NCBI GenBank assembly: GCA_937951895.1
Contig: CALFER010000073.1
Coordinates: 13,401-77,400, forward strand
Direction: 5' to 3'
Length of the DNA stretch: 64,000 nucleotides
Source of the DNA: an uncultured bacterium
GTDB lineage: Bacteria > CSSED10-310 > CALFER01
Under the pieces are notes generated by a model, which searched no databases, was not told where the DNA came from, and saw nothing but the letters and a program-made list of their open reading frames with translations. Positions 8,920 through 17,069 of this stretch are shown piece by piece. Positions within the stretch are counted from its first letter, which is position 1, and each line of letters starts with the position of its first letter. The translations under genes were made by a program, and so were the position numbers.

Positions 8920-9917
8920 GCGCGCGGACAACGGATAAAACCCAGAAACTCACGCTCGTGCAGGCCGTCACGGATGCGCTCCAGTGCGCCATGCGCGAGG
9001 ATCCTTCGATTATTGTGCTCGGCGAGGACGTCGGACTCAATGGAGGCGTCTTCCGGGCGACCGACGGGCTGTTCAAGGAATTCGGCGCGGATCGCGTGAT
9101 CGATACGCCTCTGGCGGAAAACGGAATCGTCGGGTCCGCCATCGGACTCGCCATCGGCGGATTCCGGCCGGTCGCCGAGATTCAGTTCACGGGATTCGTG
9201 TATCCGGCGGTCAATCAGATCTTTGCGCATGCCGCACGGTATCGGAACCGGACGCGCGGGCGCTACCATGTGCCCCTTGTTGTGCGCATGCCGTACGGCG
9301 GCGGAATTCACGCCCCCGAGCATCATTCCGAGAGTTACGAGGCGCTGATGGTGAACACACCCGGATTGCAGGTCGTGATCCCCTCAACCCCTTACGATGC
9401 GAAAGGGCTGCTCATTTCGGCGATTCAGAACAACGACCCGGTCATTTTCATGGAACCGAAGAAGATCTACCGGTCGTTCCGCGAGGATGTGCCCGAGGGC
9501 GTTTACCATGTGCCGCTGGGCAAGGCGAACGTCGTGAAGGAGGGCAGGGATGTCACGGTGGTTTCGTATGGTGCGATGATGCGTCCGAGTCTCGAGGCTC
9601 AGGAGTTTCTGGCCCGCGAGAATATCTCGGTGGAGGTCATCGACCTGCGTTCCCTGGTCCCGCTCGACATCGACACGCTGATCGCGTCGGTGACGAAGAC
9701 CGGCCGGCTCGTGGTGGTGCATGAAGCGCCGCGGAGTTGCGGGTTCGGTGCCGAACTGACCGCGCTGGTCAACGACAAGGCACTGGTGCATCTGCTGGCG
9801 CCCGTCGAACGTGTCACGGGGTATGACACCATCTTCCCGTATGCCATATTGGAGCATCATTATCTTCCGGACCGCGAACGCGTCGTCGCCGGAATCCGGA
9901 AAACACTGGATTTCTGA
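8916..9917 (+). CDS. pdhB: 2-oxoacid (pyruvate) dehydrogenase E1 component, beta subunit
   Basis: A 333-residue transketolase-like subunit: TLVQAVTDAL, then LGEDVGLNGGVFRATDGL, TPLAENGIVGSAIGLAIGG, the RYHVPLVVRMPYGGG segment and the C-terminal lobe with VIDLRSLVPLDIDT. Length and order match bacterial PdhB/BkdA2. It forms the E1 heterotetramer with the upstream gene, whose stop it overlaps by 4 bases, so translation is probably coupled. The E2 gene follows after 32 bases. Confidence 0.92.
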   Translation: MSARTTDKTQKLTLVQAVTDALQCAMREDPSIIVLGEDVGLNGGVFRATDGLFKEFGADRVIDTPLAENGIVGSAIGLAIGGFRPVAEIQFTGFVYPAVNQIFAHAARYRNRTRGRYHVPLVVRMPYGGGIHAPEHHSESYEALMVNTPGLQVVIPSTPYDAKGLLISAIQNNDPVIFMEPKKIYRSFREDVPEGVYHVPLGKANVVKEGRDVTVVSYGAMMRPSLEAQEFLARENISVEVIDLRSLVPLDIDTLIASVTKTGRLVVVHEAPRSCGFGAELTALVNDKALVHLLAPVERVTGYDTIFPYAILEHHYLPDRERVVAGIRKTLDF

Positions 9918-9949
9918 TTCCGGTGCAGGACGAGGGGAAAGGAACAGCT

Positions 9950-11278
9950 ATGGCGTTTGAATTCAAGTTACCCGATGTCGGAGAAGGTCTGCACGAGGGA
10001 CGACTCGTGGAATGGCTCGTCAGGGCGGGCGATCCGATCGCCGTCGATCAGCCGTTTGCGCGGGTCGAGACGGACAAGGCGATCGTCGAACTGCCGTCTC
10101 CGGTTTCCGGATCCGTCCAGACGCTGCATTTCAAACCGGGCGATGTGATTGCGGTCGGACAGACCATGATCACGTTCGGTGACGGGGGCGCCACAGCGGC
10201 AGCGCTCACGGCTCCGGTTTCCGGGAAATCGGCCGTCGATGCCGGGAAATCTCCGGTTTCAGAGATGGTTGCTGCCGTTTTGTCGCCCGGGTCCGCACCG
10301 CCGGTGATGGCCGCGTTCCCGGGGCGTGCCGTGGCCACGCCGCATACGCGGTCGCTCGCGAGGAAACTCGGGGTCGATCTGGCCCGGGTCACGCCGAGCG
10401 GCAAAGGCGGCCGGATCACGGATGAAGACGTGATCAGCGCATCGGCGCCCTCGAACCAGGCATCAGCGCCTCCGCAACCGCCTCCGGCACCTGTGGCGAT
10501 TCCGGCCGCATCCGCGCGCCCGGCACCTCCCCCCTCACCCGGTGTGGTTGCGGGAATGGCCGGGGTGGGCGAAGAGATCGAGGAAGTGCCGCTGACGCAT
10601 TTGCGGAAGGTGATCGCGCAGGCGATGAGTCACAGCAAGCATACCTCGGCGCATGTGACGCATGTGGACGAGGCCGATGTGTCGGAACTGGTCGCGTGGT
10701 ACAAGAAGGCGAAGCAGCGGATCGAGGCAGACGGGAGGACGAAATTCACGATCCTGCCGATCTTCATGAAGGCCGCCGTGACGGCGCTCAAGGCGCATCC
10801 CTTTCTGAACGCCGTGTTTGACGAACCAAACGGGAAAATTCTGTTGAAGAAATTTTATCATCTCGGGATCGCCGTCGATACGCCGGAGGGGCTCATGGTG
10901 CCGGTCGTCAAGCATGTGGACCGGAAGGACATGGTGGCACTGGCGGGCGAACTGGTCGATCTGGCGGGGCGGGCGCGCGAGCGACGGGTGACGCTCGATG
11001 AGCTGCGCGGAGGAACGTTCACGATCACGAATGTCGGCGCGATCGGCGGGGTGTTTGCGACGCCCGTGATTCATCAGCCCGAAGTGGCGATTCTGGGCAT
11101 GCATGCGATCAAGGACCGGCCCGCAGTGGTCGACGGACAGATCGTGATCCGCAAGATGATGTATGTGTCGTTGTCGTTCGATCATCGGATCGTCGACGGC
11201 CTCGAAGCCGCCCGGTTCATGACCGATTTTGTCGAACTGATCCAGAATCCGGATCTCCTGATGATGAGGTTGCTGTAA
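9950..11278 (+). CDS. pdhC: Dihydrolipoamide acyltransferase (E2) of the 2-oxoacid dehydrogenase complex
   Basis: A 442-residue E2 with one lipoyl domain (residues 1-80; lipoylated Lys43 in ETDKA), an Ala/Pro-rich hinge, and a peripheral subunit-binding domain near residues 122-158 (ATPHTRSLARKLGVDL, SGKGGRITDEDV). A second Pro-rich hinge precedes the catalytic domain, which has SFDHRIVDG near its end; its His and Asp are the active-site pair. The ATG at 9950 follows AAAGG, and upstream GTG starts would only add a non-homologous leader. It transfers the acyl group from lipoamide to CoA and forms the core of the complex. The lpdA ATG begins at the base after this stop codon. Confidence 0.9.
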   Translation: MAFEFKLPDVGEGLHEGRLVEWLVRAGDPIAVDQPFARVETDKAIVELPSPVSGSVQTLHFKPGDVIAVGQTMITFGDGGATAAALTAPVSGKSAVDAGKSPVSEMVAAVLSPGSAPPVMAAFPGRAVATPHTRSLARKLGVDLARVTPSGKGGRITDEDVISASAPSNQASAPPQPPPAPVAIPAASARPAPPPSPGVVAGMAGVGEEIEEVPLTHLRKVIAQAMSHSKHTSAHVTHVDEADVSELVAWYKKAKQRIEADGRTKFTILPIFMKAAVTALKAHPFLNAVFDEPNGKILLKKFYHLGIAVDTPEGLMVPVVKHVDRKDMVALAGELVDLAGRARERRVTLDELRGGTFTITNVGAIGGVFATPVIHQPEVAILGMHAIKDRPAVVDGQIVIRKMMYVSLSFDHRIVDGLEAARFMTDFVELIQNPDLLMMRLL

Positions 11279-12697
11279 ATGGTAGTTGGAACAACGACGC
11301 GCGGCTGTCAGACCGTGGTGATCGGCGGGGGCCCCGGCGGGTATCTCGCCGCCATCCGCCTGGCTCAACTCAAACAGGATGTGTTGCTGGTCGATGAAAA
11401 CCCGGCGCTCGGCGGAATCTGTCTGAACGAGGGCTGCATCCCCTCCAAGGCATTGATCCATGCAGCGGATCTGCTCGAGGAGGCGAAAAGTGCCTCGAAA
11501 ATGGGCATCCGGATCGACGGGGCGGCCGTCGACCTGCCGAAAGTGATGGAATGGAAGGACGGCATCGTCCGGAAACTCACGGACGGCGTCCGAATGCTCG
11601 CGACGCGTAACGGCGCCGAGATCCTGACGGGGCAGGCGCGGTTCGTCGGGGATCGGCGGCTGGAGGTCTTCACCGAGACCGGCCCGGTGCTGGTCGATTT
11701 CGAAAAGGCGGTGATTGCGACGGGGTCACGGGCGAAAACGCTGGAGGGCTTCGAGTTCGACGGCGAGCATGTGATCGGGAGCCGCGAAGCGTTGTCGTTG
11801 CGGAGCATCCCGAAACGGCTCGTGATCATCGGCGGCGGCTATATCGCGCTGGAACTCGGGTCGGTCTACCGCCGGTTCGGCTCGGAAGTGGATATCCTCG
11901 TGCGCGCCGATTCGCTGCTCGCGTTCCACGACCCCGAAGTCGGCAAGACGATCGCCCGGCGCATGAAGGAACTCGGCGTGCGGCTGCATTTCGGCCATTG
12001 CCCGATCCGGATCGAGCGCGGGGAGGTGTCCAAGGTCACGATCGCCTGCCCGGACAGCTCGGAAAAGATCATGGAAGCGGATGGTGTGATGGTGTCGATC
12101 GGCCGCGTTCCGAATTCGGATCGGCTCGATCTGGAGAAAGCCGGCGTGAAGATCAATGGGGAGGGGTTCATTCCGGTCGATTCGCGAATGGAGACCAATG
12201 TGCCGGGGATTTTTGCCGTGGGCGATGTGGTCGGCGGACCGCTGCTCGCGCACAAGGCCTACCGGGAAGCGAAGGTTGCGGCCGAGGTCATCGCGGGGAA
12301 TCCGGCCGGGTTCGACAATCTGGTGATTCCGGCGGTGGTGTATACCGATCCCGAGATCGCCTGGGCGGGGTTGTCCGAAAAGGAAGCGCGGGGCAAGGGC
12401 TATCAGGTCGTGACGGGAAACTTCCCCTTCCGCGCTTCGGGACGTGCGATGACACTGAATGCCGTCGAAGGGTTCGTCAAAACCATTGCCGACGCGGAAA
12501 CGCTCAGGATCCTGGGCGTGACGATCGTGGGGGCGGACGCGAGCGAACTGATATCGGAGGCGGCGCTGGCGATCGAGATGGGTGCGCGACTCGACGACCT
12601 GTCTCAGACGATCCATCCGCATCCGACACTGAGCGAGGGCCTGCTGGAATCCGTCGGAGCGGCGCTCGGTGAAGCCATCCACATCATGAATCGTTAG
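11279..12697 (+). CDS. lpdA: Dihydrolipoyl dehydrogenase (E3)
   Basis: A 472-residue FAD/NAD disulfide oxidoreductase. It shows GGGPGGYLAAIRLAQL (FAD), the redox pair in GGICLNEGCIPSK (residues about 45-57), GGGYIALELGSVYRRFG (NAD), FAVGDVVGG, and the C-terminal HPHPTLSEGLLE with the catalytic His-Glu dyad. It reoxidises the dihydrolipoyl arm of E2. It is the last gene of the four-gene operon and abuts pdhC with no spacer. The palindrome at 12710-12732 lies 13 bases after the stop and may mark the mRNA end. Confidence 0.93.
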   Translation: MVVGTTTRGCQTVVIGGGPGGYLAAIRLAQLKQDVLLVDENPALGGICLNEGCIPSKALIHAADLLEEAKSASKMGIRIDGAAVDLPKVMEWKDGIVRKLTDGVRMLATRNGAEILTGQARFVGDRRLEVFTETGPVLVDFEKAVIATGSRAKTLEGFEFDGEHVIGSREALSLRSIPKRLVIIGGGYIALELGSVYRRFGSEVDILVRADSLLAFHDPEVGKTIARRMKELGVRLHFGHCPIRIERGEVSKVTIACPDSSEKIMEADGVMVSIGRVPNSDRLDLEKAGVKINGEGFIPVDSRMETNVPGIFAVGDVVGGPLLAHKAYREAKVAAEVIAGNPAGFDNLVIPAVVYTDPEIAWAGLSEKEARGKGYQVVTGNFPFRASGRAMTLNAVEGFVKTIADAETLRILGVTIVGADASELISEAALAIEMGARLDDLSQTIHPHPTLSEGLLESVGAALGEAIHIMNR

Positions 12698-12709
12698 AGA
12701 CTGGATGTC

Positions 12710-12732
12710 AGGGCGATCCTCGTGATCGCCCT
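12710..12732. repeat. Short palindrome, GGGCGATC family, copy 2
   Basis: Arms AGGGCGATC and GATCGCCCT around the loop CTCGT, placed between lpdA and the adenosyltransferase. It differs from copy 1 (5624-5646) only at the outer pair and one loop base. Hairpin without a U-run. Confidence 0.6.
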
Positions 12733-12750
12733 CCCCGACAAGGACCAACA

Positions 12751-13311
12751 ATGACCGAAAACGACTTCCCCTGGTACAGCGGCGCGGGTGACGGCGGCGA
12801 CACGAGTCTGCTCGGGGGCGCCCGTGTCCCCAAGTTCCATCCTCAGCCGGATGCCTACGGCACGCTCGATGAAGCGAATTCCTTCCTGGGGTTTGCGCGA
12901 GCCTGCGCCGTATCGGATGAAACCCGGACGATTCTGCTGAAAACCCAGCGTGAGTTGTATCGGGTGATGTCGGAACTGGCAGCAGCGCCCGATGTGCGCG
13001 AGCAGTATCGATTTGTGACGCCGGAGGTGATCGAGGCACTCGAAGCGCGCATCGACAGCGTGGGGAATCGGATCGAGGTGCCCCGGGAGTTCATCGTGCC
13101 GGGCGGGACGATGTCGTCTGCGGCGCTGGACGTGGCCAGAACGGTGGTGCGGCGGGCCGAGCGGAAGGTGATCCGGCTGCACGCAGAGAAGATTCTGGAC
13201 AACCCGCTGGTGATCCGGTATTTGAACCGGTTGTCATCGCTGTGTTTTGTTCTCGCACGATTTGAAGAGACCCATCAACACAAAGAATTTGACCTCGCCA
13301 AGGGCCGCTAG
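12751..13311 (+). CDS. pduO: Cob(I)alamin adenosyltransferase, PduO type
   Basis: A 186-residue ATP:corrinoid adenosyltransferase. The ATP-binding N-terminus reads SGAGDGGDTSLLGGARVPK, close to the family TGDxGxTxLxxGxRxxK. GTLDEANSFLGFAR, RTVVRRAERKV and YLNRLSSLCFVLARFEE follow in family order. It converts cob(I)alamin to adenosylcobalamin in the cytoplasm. That cofactor is not clearly needed by any gene here; the B12-binding radical SAM proteins use other cobalamin forms. It sits 53 bases after lpdA. Confidence 0.88.
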   Translation: MTENDFPWYSGAGDGGDTSLLGGARVPKFHPQPDAYGTLDEANSFLGFARACAVSDETRTILLKTQRELYRVMSELAAAPDVREQYRFVTPEVIEALEARIDSVGNRIEVPREFIVPGGTMSSAALDVARTVVRRAERKVIRLHAEKILDNPLVIRYLNRLSSLCFVLARFEETHQHKEFDLAKGR

Positions 13312-13317
13312 CGACAC

Positions 13318-13331
13318 CTGCGACGTCGCAG
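13318..13331. promoter_or_regulatory. Perfect palindrome CTGCGACGTCGCAG
   Basis: A 14-base perfect palindrome upstream of the Hsp20 operon. Its 12-base core TGCGACGTCGCA recurs within the palindrome at 26554-26567 before clpB. It may be an operator for heat-shock genes or part of a dispersed repeat. Confidence 0.35.
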
Positions 13332-13359
13332 GCGTCGCACTCGGCTGAGGGAGGGTCAC

Positions 13360-13420
13360 GTCAGGGCGGTAGTCAGGGCGGTATGGGCGGATCGCGATCC
13401 GCCCTGACTACCGCCCTGAC
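13360..13420. repeat. 22-base inverted repeat with nested palindrome
   Basis: The arms at 13360-13381 and 13399-13420 are perfect reverse complements, each carrying GTCAGGGCGG or its complement twice. The 17-base loop overlaps a second palindrome, GGCGGATC-GC-GATCCGCC (13385-13402). It lies between the adenosyltransferase stop and the sigma-54 promoter and may end transcription from either side. Confidence 0.7.
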
Positions 13421-13459
13421 TCTATATTTTACAAGTGTTTACCATACAACCTGTTCGGG

Positions 13460-13476
13460 TTGGCACGGGGGTTGCT
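13460..13476 (+). promoter_or_regulatory. Sigma-54 (RpoN) promoter of the Hsp20 operon
   Basis: TTGGCACGGGGGTTGCT matches every defined position of the -24/-12 consensus YTGGCACGrNNNTTGCW. Transcription would begin near 13487, about 50 bases before the first Hsp20 ATG. No RpoN or enhancer-binding protein gene is in the window. Confidence 0.8.
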
Positions 13477-13538
13477 TTTACCATTGGCGTCCGGGACGAC
13501 CCGGATGAGACAGTAACCCTCAGGAAAAGGAGGACACC

Positions 13539-13997
13539 ATGATCAGACATTGGGACTTGTTCAGGGAACTCAACCAGATCCGGCGGGAATTCGACCGGGT
13601 TTTCAACGAGAACGGACCGCGGCTGCCTTTCTCCCGCGTCTCCTTTCTTCCCGGTCGCGGCGCACGTCAGTACCCCCTCATCAACATCCGTGACGACAAG
13701 GAAAACATTTACATCGAAGCGCTGGCCCCCGGTGTCGACACCGAGTCGCTCGATATCTCGGCGGTCAACTCGACATTGACGATCTCGGGCGAGAAGAAGG
13801 CTGCGTGTGAGGCCGTCGGTGACGAAGCGTATCACCGCTGCGAGCGGGCGTCGGGCAAGTTCATCCGGACGATCGAGCTGACCACGCCGTTCGATGCGGA
13901 CCGCATCGCTGCCGAGTACAAGAATGGGCTTCTGCTGATCACCTTGCCCAAAGCGGAAGCGGCCAAACCCAAACGGATCGCGATCACCGCAGGTTGA
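13539..13997 (+). CDS. hsp20: Small heat-shock protein, Hsp20/alpha-crystallin family (first of two)
   Basis: A 152-residue protein with a short N-terminal arm (MIRHWDLFRELNQIRREFDR) and an alpha-crystallin domain from about residue 47 (PLINIRDDKENIYIEALAPG) to NGLLLITLPKAEAAKPKRI. The C-terminal tail holds IAI, close to the I-x-I motif used in oligomer assembly. It binds unfolding proteins without ATP. AAAGGAGG lies 6 bases before the ATG. The gene is led by a perfect sigma-54 promoter instead of a sigma-32 or CIRCE element, and is followed 32 bases later by a second Hsp20 gene. Confidence 0.92.
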   Translation: MIRHWDLFRELNQIRREFDRVFNENGPRLPFSRVSFLPGRGARQYPLINIRDDKENIYIEALAPGVDTESLDISAVNSTLTISGEKKAACEAVGDEAYHRCERASGKFIRTIELTTPFDADRIAAEYKNGLLLITLPKAEAAKPKRIAITAG

Positions 13998-14029
13998 TCG
14001 GGATCGAGAGGAATGAAAGGAGACGAGCC

Positions 14030-14419
14030 ATGACAGAGAAAACGATTCCCGCCAAGGCGGACGCTCAGAATGTGACGACCACGCGCGAAGACGAGCGCTT
14101 TTTGAAACCCCCGGTGGACATCTATGAAAAAGCAGACGGACTGGTGGTGATCTGCGACATGCCGGGTGTCGACAGGGATGGCATCGACATCAAGATCGAC
14201 ACCAGCGTGCTCACGATCCAGGGCAAAGTCGCTCACGCGCACGATGCCGATGCGATCTACTCGGAATTCGGTCTATTGAACTTCTTCCGGCAGTTCGAGC
14301 TCAGTGAAGAGGTCGACCAGGAGAAAATCTCGGCGGATCTCAAAAACGGCGTGTTGACGCTCACGCTCCCCAAAGTCGAGAAAGCCAAACCGAAACAGAT
14401 CACCGTGAAAGTCGGGTAA
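14030..14419 (+). CDS. hsp20: Small heat-shock protein, Hsp20/alpha-crystallin family (second of two)
   Basis: A 129-residue alpha-crystallin protein: PPVDIYEKADGLVVICDMPGV, LTIQGKV and NGVLTLTLPKVEKAKPKQITV, ending with the I-x-V motif. The N-terminal arm is short and polar. The ATG at 14030 has AAAGGAG 8 bases upstream; extensions further upstream overlap the preceding gene and lack homology. It differs from the first Hsp20 throughout, so the pair is old and may form mixed oligomers. It is cotranscribed from the sigma-54 promoter, and a strong hairpin follows 19 bases after its stop. Confidence 0.92.
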   Translation: MTEKTIPAKADAQNVTTTREDERFLKPPVDIYEKADGLVVICDMPGVDRDGIDIKIDTSVLTIQGKVAHAHDADAIYSEFGLLNFFRQFELSEEVDQEKISADLKNGVLTLTLPKVEKAKPKQITVKVG

Positions 14420-14438
14420 TCCGATGCCCGCTCAATGC

Positions 14439-14469
14439 ACCGGCTCTTCCGGAAACAGGAGGAGCCGGT
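14439..14469 (+). promoter_or_regulatory. 12-bp RNA hairpin after the Hsp20 genes, burying a GGAGG
   Basis: ACCGGCTCTTCC and GGAGGAGCCGGT pair fully in RNA with one G-U, around the loop GGAAACA. There is no U-run, so it is not a standard terminator. The 3' arm holds GGAGGAG, 35 bases before the probable J-protein start. It may be a processing site or a translation switch. Confidence 0.55.
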
Positions 14470-14503
14470 TCATGCATGGCGGCGGATGAGGCGACGGGGC
14501 TTC

Positions 14504-15040
14504 ATGGCGGAAGCAAAGCGGGATAAGAACCTGAAGGTGCTCGGGCTCGACGGAAGCGCGACGGGGCATGACATCCGGCGCGCCTATCGGCGTCTCGCGC
14601 TGCAATGCCATCCGGATCAATGTGGAGAGGGTGGCGCGGCGCGGTTTCGCGAGATCCAGGCTGCGTATGAGGAGCTGTCGCGTCCAGCGGAGCCGATGAA
14701 TGGCAGCCCGCCTGTTCGTCACGGGGCGAAGTCCGGGAGGGATCCGATCGGCGCTTCAAGGAGACGCATGTCGCTGATGGATCGGGCCGTTCCGCTGACG
14801 CTAGACGCGGAGGAAGCCCGTTGTGGCGGCTGGGTGCGGGTGGCCCTTCCCGTGACCCAATCGATTCCGCTTACGTGGGGGGCCTGCGAAATCCGGCGAA
14901 GCCGCATGGTCTTCGAAATTTTTCTCCCTCCCGGCCTCGAAAATGGTATGATCCTGACCATTCGACCGCCGGCGCCGGGAGCCGAACCAATTGCATTGCA
15001 GATACGGATCCCCGGACGCACGGGGGATTTCGACATATAA
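14504..15040 (+). CDS. J-domain (DnaJ-like) protein
   Basis: A 178-residue protein if begun at the ATG at 14504. The J-domain occupies residues about 8-65: LKVLGLDGSATGHDIRRAYR, then RLALQCHPDQCGEG with the essential HPD, and FREIQAAYEEL. The remaining 110 residues resemble a shortened DnaJ C-terminal domain (VPLTLDAEEARCGG, FLPPGLENGMILTIR), without the Cys-rich zinc domain. It should stimulate an Hsp70 that is not in this window. In-frame ATGs at 14435 and 14486 are possible, but the first lies before the hairpin at 14439-14469, so a leader is more likely. It stands between Hsp20 and HtpG, a coherent chaperone cluster, with htpG 26 bases downstream. Confidence 0.75.
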   Translation: MAEAKRDKNLKVLGLDGSATGHDIRRAYRRLALQCHPDQCGEGGAARFREIQAAYEELSRPAEPMNGSPPVRHGAKSGRDPIGASRRRMSLMDRAVPLTLDAEEARCGGWVRVALPVTQSIPLTWGACEIRRSRMVFEIFLPPGLENGMILTIRPPAPGAEPIALQIRIPGRTGDFDI

Positions 15041-15066
15041 CCGATTCAGTCTGAAGGAGATTCATC

Positions 15067-16962
15067 ATGAACACGCAACCGAACGAAGCCCGTCAGCAGG
15101 AGCATTTCACGTTTCAGGCGGAAGTCGCCCGTGTGCTCGATATCGTCATTCATTCGCTGTATACGGACCGCGAGATTTTCGTGCGCGAACTGATCAGCAA
15201 CGCCGTCGATGCGCTTGAAAAAGTCCGCCACATCACACTCACGCAGACCGAAGTCGCCGGAAAGGATCAGGAGCTTCGGATTACGATCACACCCGACGAG
15301 ACCGCGAAAACACTGACGTTCACCGACACGGGCATCGGCATGACCCGTGACGAACTCATCGCGAATCTCGGGAGTGTGGCCCACAGCGGATCCCGCGAAT
15401 TTCTGGATCGCATCGAAGAACACCTCAAGAAGGATGTGTCGCTGATCGGCCAGTTCGGCGTCGGATTTTACTCGGCCTTCATGGCGGCGTCGAAGGTGGT
15501 GGTCGAGACGCGGTCGTATCGGCCGGAAGAGACGGGGTATGTATGGGAGAGCGACGGATCGGGCGGCTATACGATCGCGCCGCGGGACGGCCTGGAGCGA
15601 GGAACGACGATCACACTGCATCTGAAGGACGATGCGGCGGATTTCGCCAGGGACTACATGCTCGAACGGATCGTGAAGAATTACTCGAATTTCGTGCCGT
15701 TCCCCATCTATCTGAAGGACAAGAAGCTCAATACCGTTCAGGCCATCTGGGCGCGCAGCAAGTCGACGATCAAGGATGAGGAATACAGCGAGTTCTACAA
15801 ATACATTGCCGGGCAGCAGGCCAAACCCCTCACGTGGATGCATTTCACGACCGATGCGCCGCTCGCGCTCAATGCCCTGGTCTACATCCCGACCGACAAT
15901 TTCGAACGATTCGGGTTCAACCGGTTCGAGAGCAACGTGGATTTGCATTGCCGCAAGGTGCTGATTCAGAAGAACGCGAAGGATATTCTGCCGCCGTGGC
16001 TGCGGTTTCTGCGCGGGGTGATCGACAGCGATGATCTCCCGTTGAACATTTCTCGCGAGACCATGCAGGATTCGGCACTGATCCGCCGGATCAATTCGGC
16101 CGTGACGGGACGCTTCATCAAGTTCCTCGAGGATCTGGCCGCGAACGAGTCCGAGACATTCAAGACCTTCTGGAGCACGTTCGGCGTGTTTATCAAAGAG
16201 GGGGTTGTGACGGGTTACGAGCACACGAAGGCGCTTGCGAAGATCCTCCGGTACGAATCGTCGAAATCGAAGCCGGGCGAACTGGTGTCGCTCGAGGAAT
16301 ACGCGCATCGCATGCCGGCGGATCAGAAGGAGATTTACTATCTGTACGGGCCGAACCGGGCGGCCATCGAGAGCGGTCCGTATATCGAGATTTTCCGGAA
16401 GCGCGACATCGAGATTCTGTATGCCTACGATACGATGGATGATTTCGTGATGTCGCATGTGGGCGAGTTTGAGGAGAAGAAAATCGTATCCGCGGATTCT
16501 GAAAAACTCGAGTTGCCGGACCGGCCGGTCGAAACCCCGGAGGCGGAAAAGCCGGCGGAGATGACGAAGGCGGAACGGGCGAATCTGGCGGATTGGATCC
16601 GGAAAGTGCTGCAGGAGCGAATCACCGAGGCCCGCGCGTCGGAGCGTCTCGTGGAAAGCCCGATGATTCTGGTGAATCCCGAGGGTGAGATGACGCCGGC
16701 CATGCAGAGACTCATGCAGGCCATGGGAAACGAGGCGATGAAGGGCACGAAGCGGATTCTGGAGTTCAACCCGAACCATGCGCTGGTGCGAAGCATCGAC
16801 AGAATCCGGAAATCCGACGAGGCGCTCGCGTCGCAGGTCATCGAACAACTCTATGAGATGGCGGCACTGGTCGCCAATCTTCCGGTAGAACCTCAGAAAC
16901 TGGCCGGACGCCTGCATGCGATCCTGGAGAGAACACTGGGCGAGGGAGCTGCTGACAGATAG
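15067..16962 (+). CDS. htpG: Molecular chaperone HtpG (Hsp90)
   Basis: A 631-residue Hsp90, of usual bacterial length. The GHKL ATPase domain shows REIFVRELISNAVDALEK (Mg-binding Asn), FTDTGIGMTRDELI and LIGQFGVGFYSAFM. The middle domain has LPLNISRETMQ with the conserved catalytic Arg. The C-terminal dimerisation region is complete and there is no eukaryotic MEEVD tail. GAAGGAG lies 7 bases before the ATG. It is likely cotranscribed with the J-domain gene, 26 bases upstream. Confidence 0.95.
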   Translation: MNTQPNEARQQEHFTFQAEVARVLDIVIHSLYTDREIFVRELISNAVDALEKVRHITLTQTEVAGKDQELRITITPDETAKTLTFTDTGIGMTRDELIANLGSVAHSGSREFLDRIEEHLKKDVSLIGQFGVGFYSAFMAASKVVVETRSYRPEETGYVWESDGSGGYTIAPRDGLERGTTITLHLKDDAADFARDYMLERIVKNYSNFVPFPIYLKDKKLNTVQAIWARSKSTIKDEEYSEFYKYIAGQQAKPLTWMHFTTDAPLALNALVYIPTDNFERFGFNRFESNVDLHCRKVLIQKNAKDILPPWLRFLRGVIDSDDLPLNISRETMQDSALIRRINSAVTGRFIKFLEDLAANESETFKTFWSTFGVFIKEGVVTGYEHTKALAKILRYESSKSKPGELVSLEEYAHRMPADQKEIYYLYGPNRAAIESGPYIEIFRKRDIEILYAYDTMDDFVMSHVGEFEEKKIVSADSEKLELPDRPVETPEAEKPAEMTKAERANLADWIRKVLQERITEARASERLVESPMILVNPEGEMTPAMQRLMQAMGNEAMKGTKRILEFNPNHALVRSIDRIRKSDEALASQVIEQLYEMAALVANLPVEPQKLAGRLHAILERTLGEGAADR

Positions 16963-17069
16963 AACCGCGGGTGCGGTGCAGTAGACTTTCGGCACATAAT
17001 TGAACATAATCGATGCAAGAGATTGATCGTGATCTCTGAGACGGATCATTGACCGGAGGAGGTTACGTC

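Noticed and set aside
13312..13538. CIRCE or sigma-32 promoter before the Hsp20 genes
   Set aside because: No TTAGCACTC-N9-GAGTGCTAA or CTTGAA-type box is present. The sigma-54 site is the only good match.
14476..14526. Short upstream frame (16 codons) after the hairpin near the J-domain gene
   Set aside because: It is well spaced from GGAGG but too short to judge. It is mentioned only as a possible leader peptide.
15046..17049. Open frame of 667 codons on the minus strand
   Set aside because: It lies wholly opposite htpG, whose motifs and length are complete. The antisense translation is low-complexity and Arg/His-rich.
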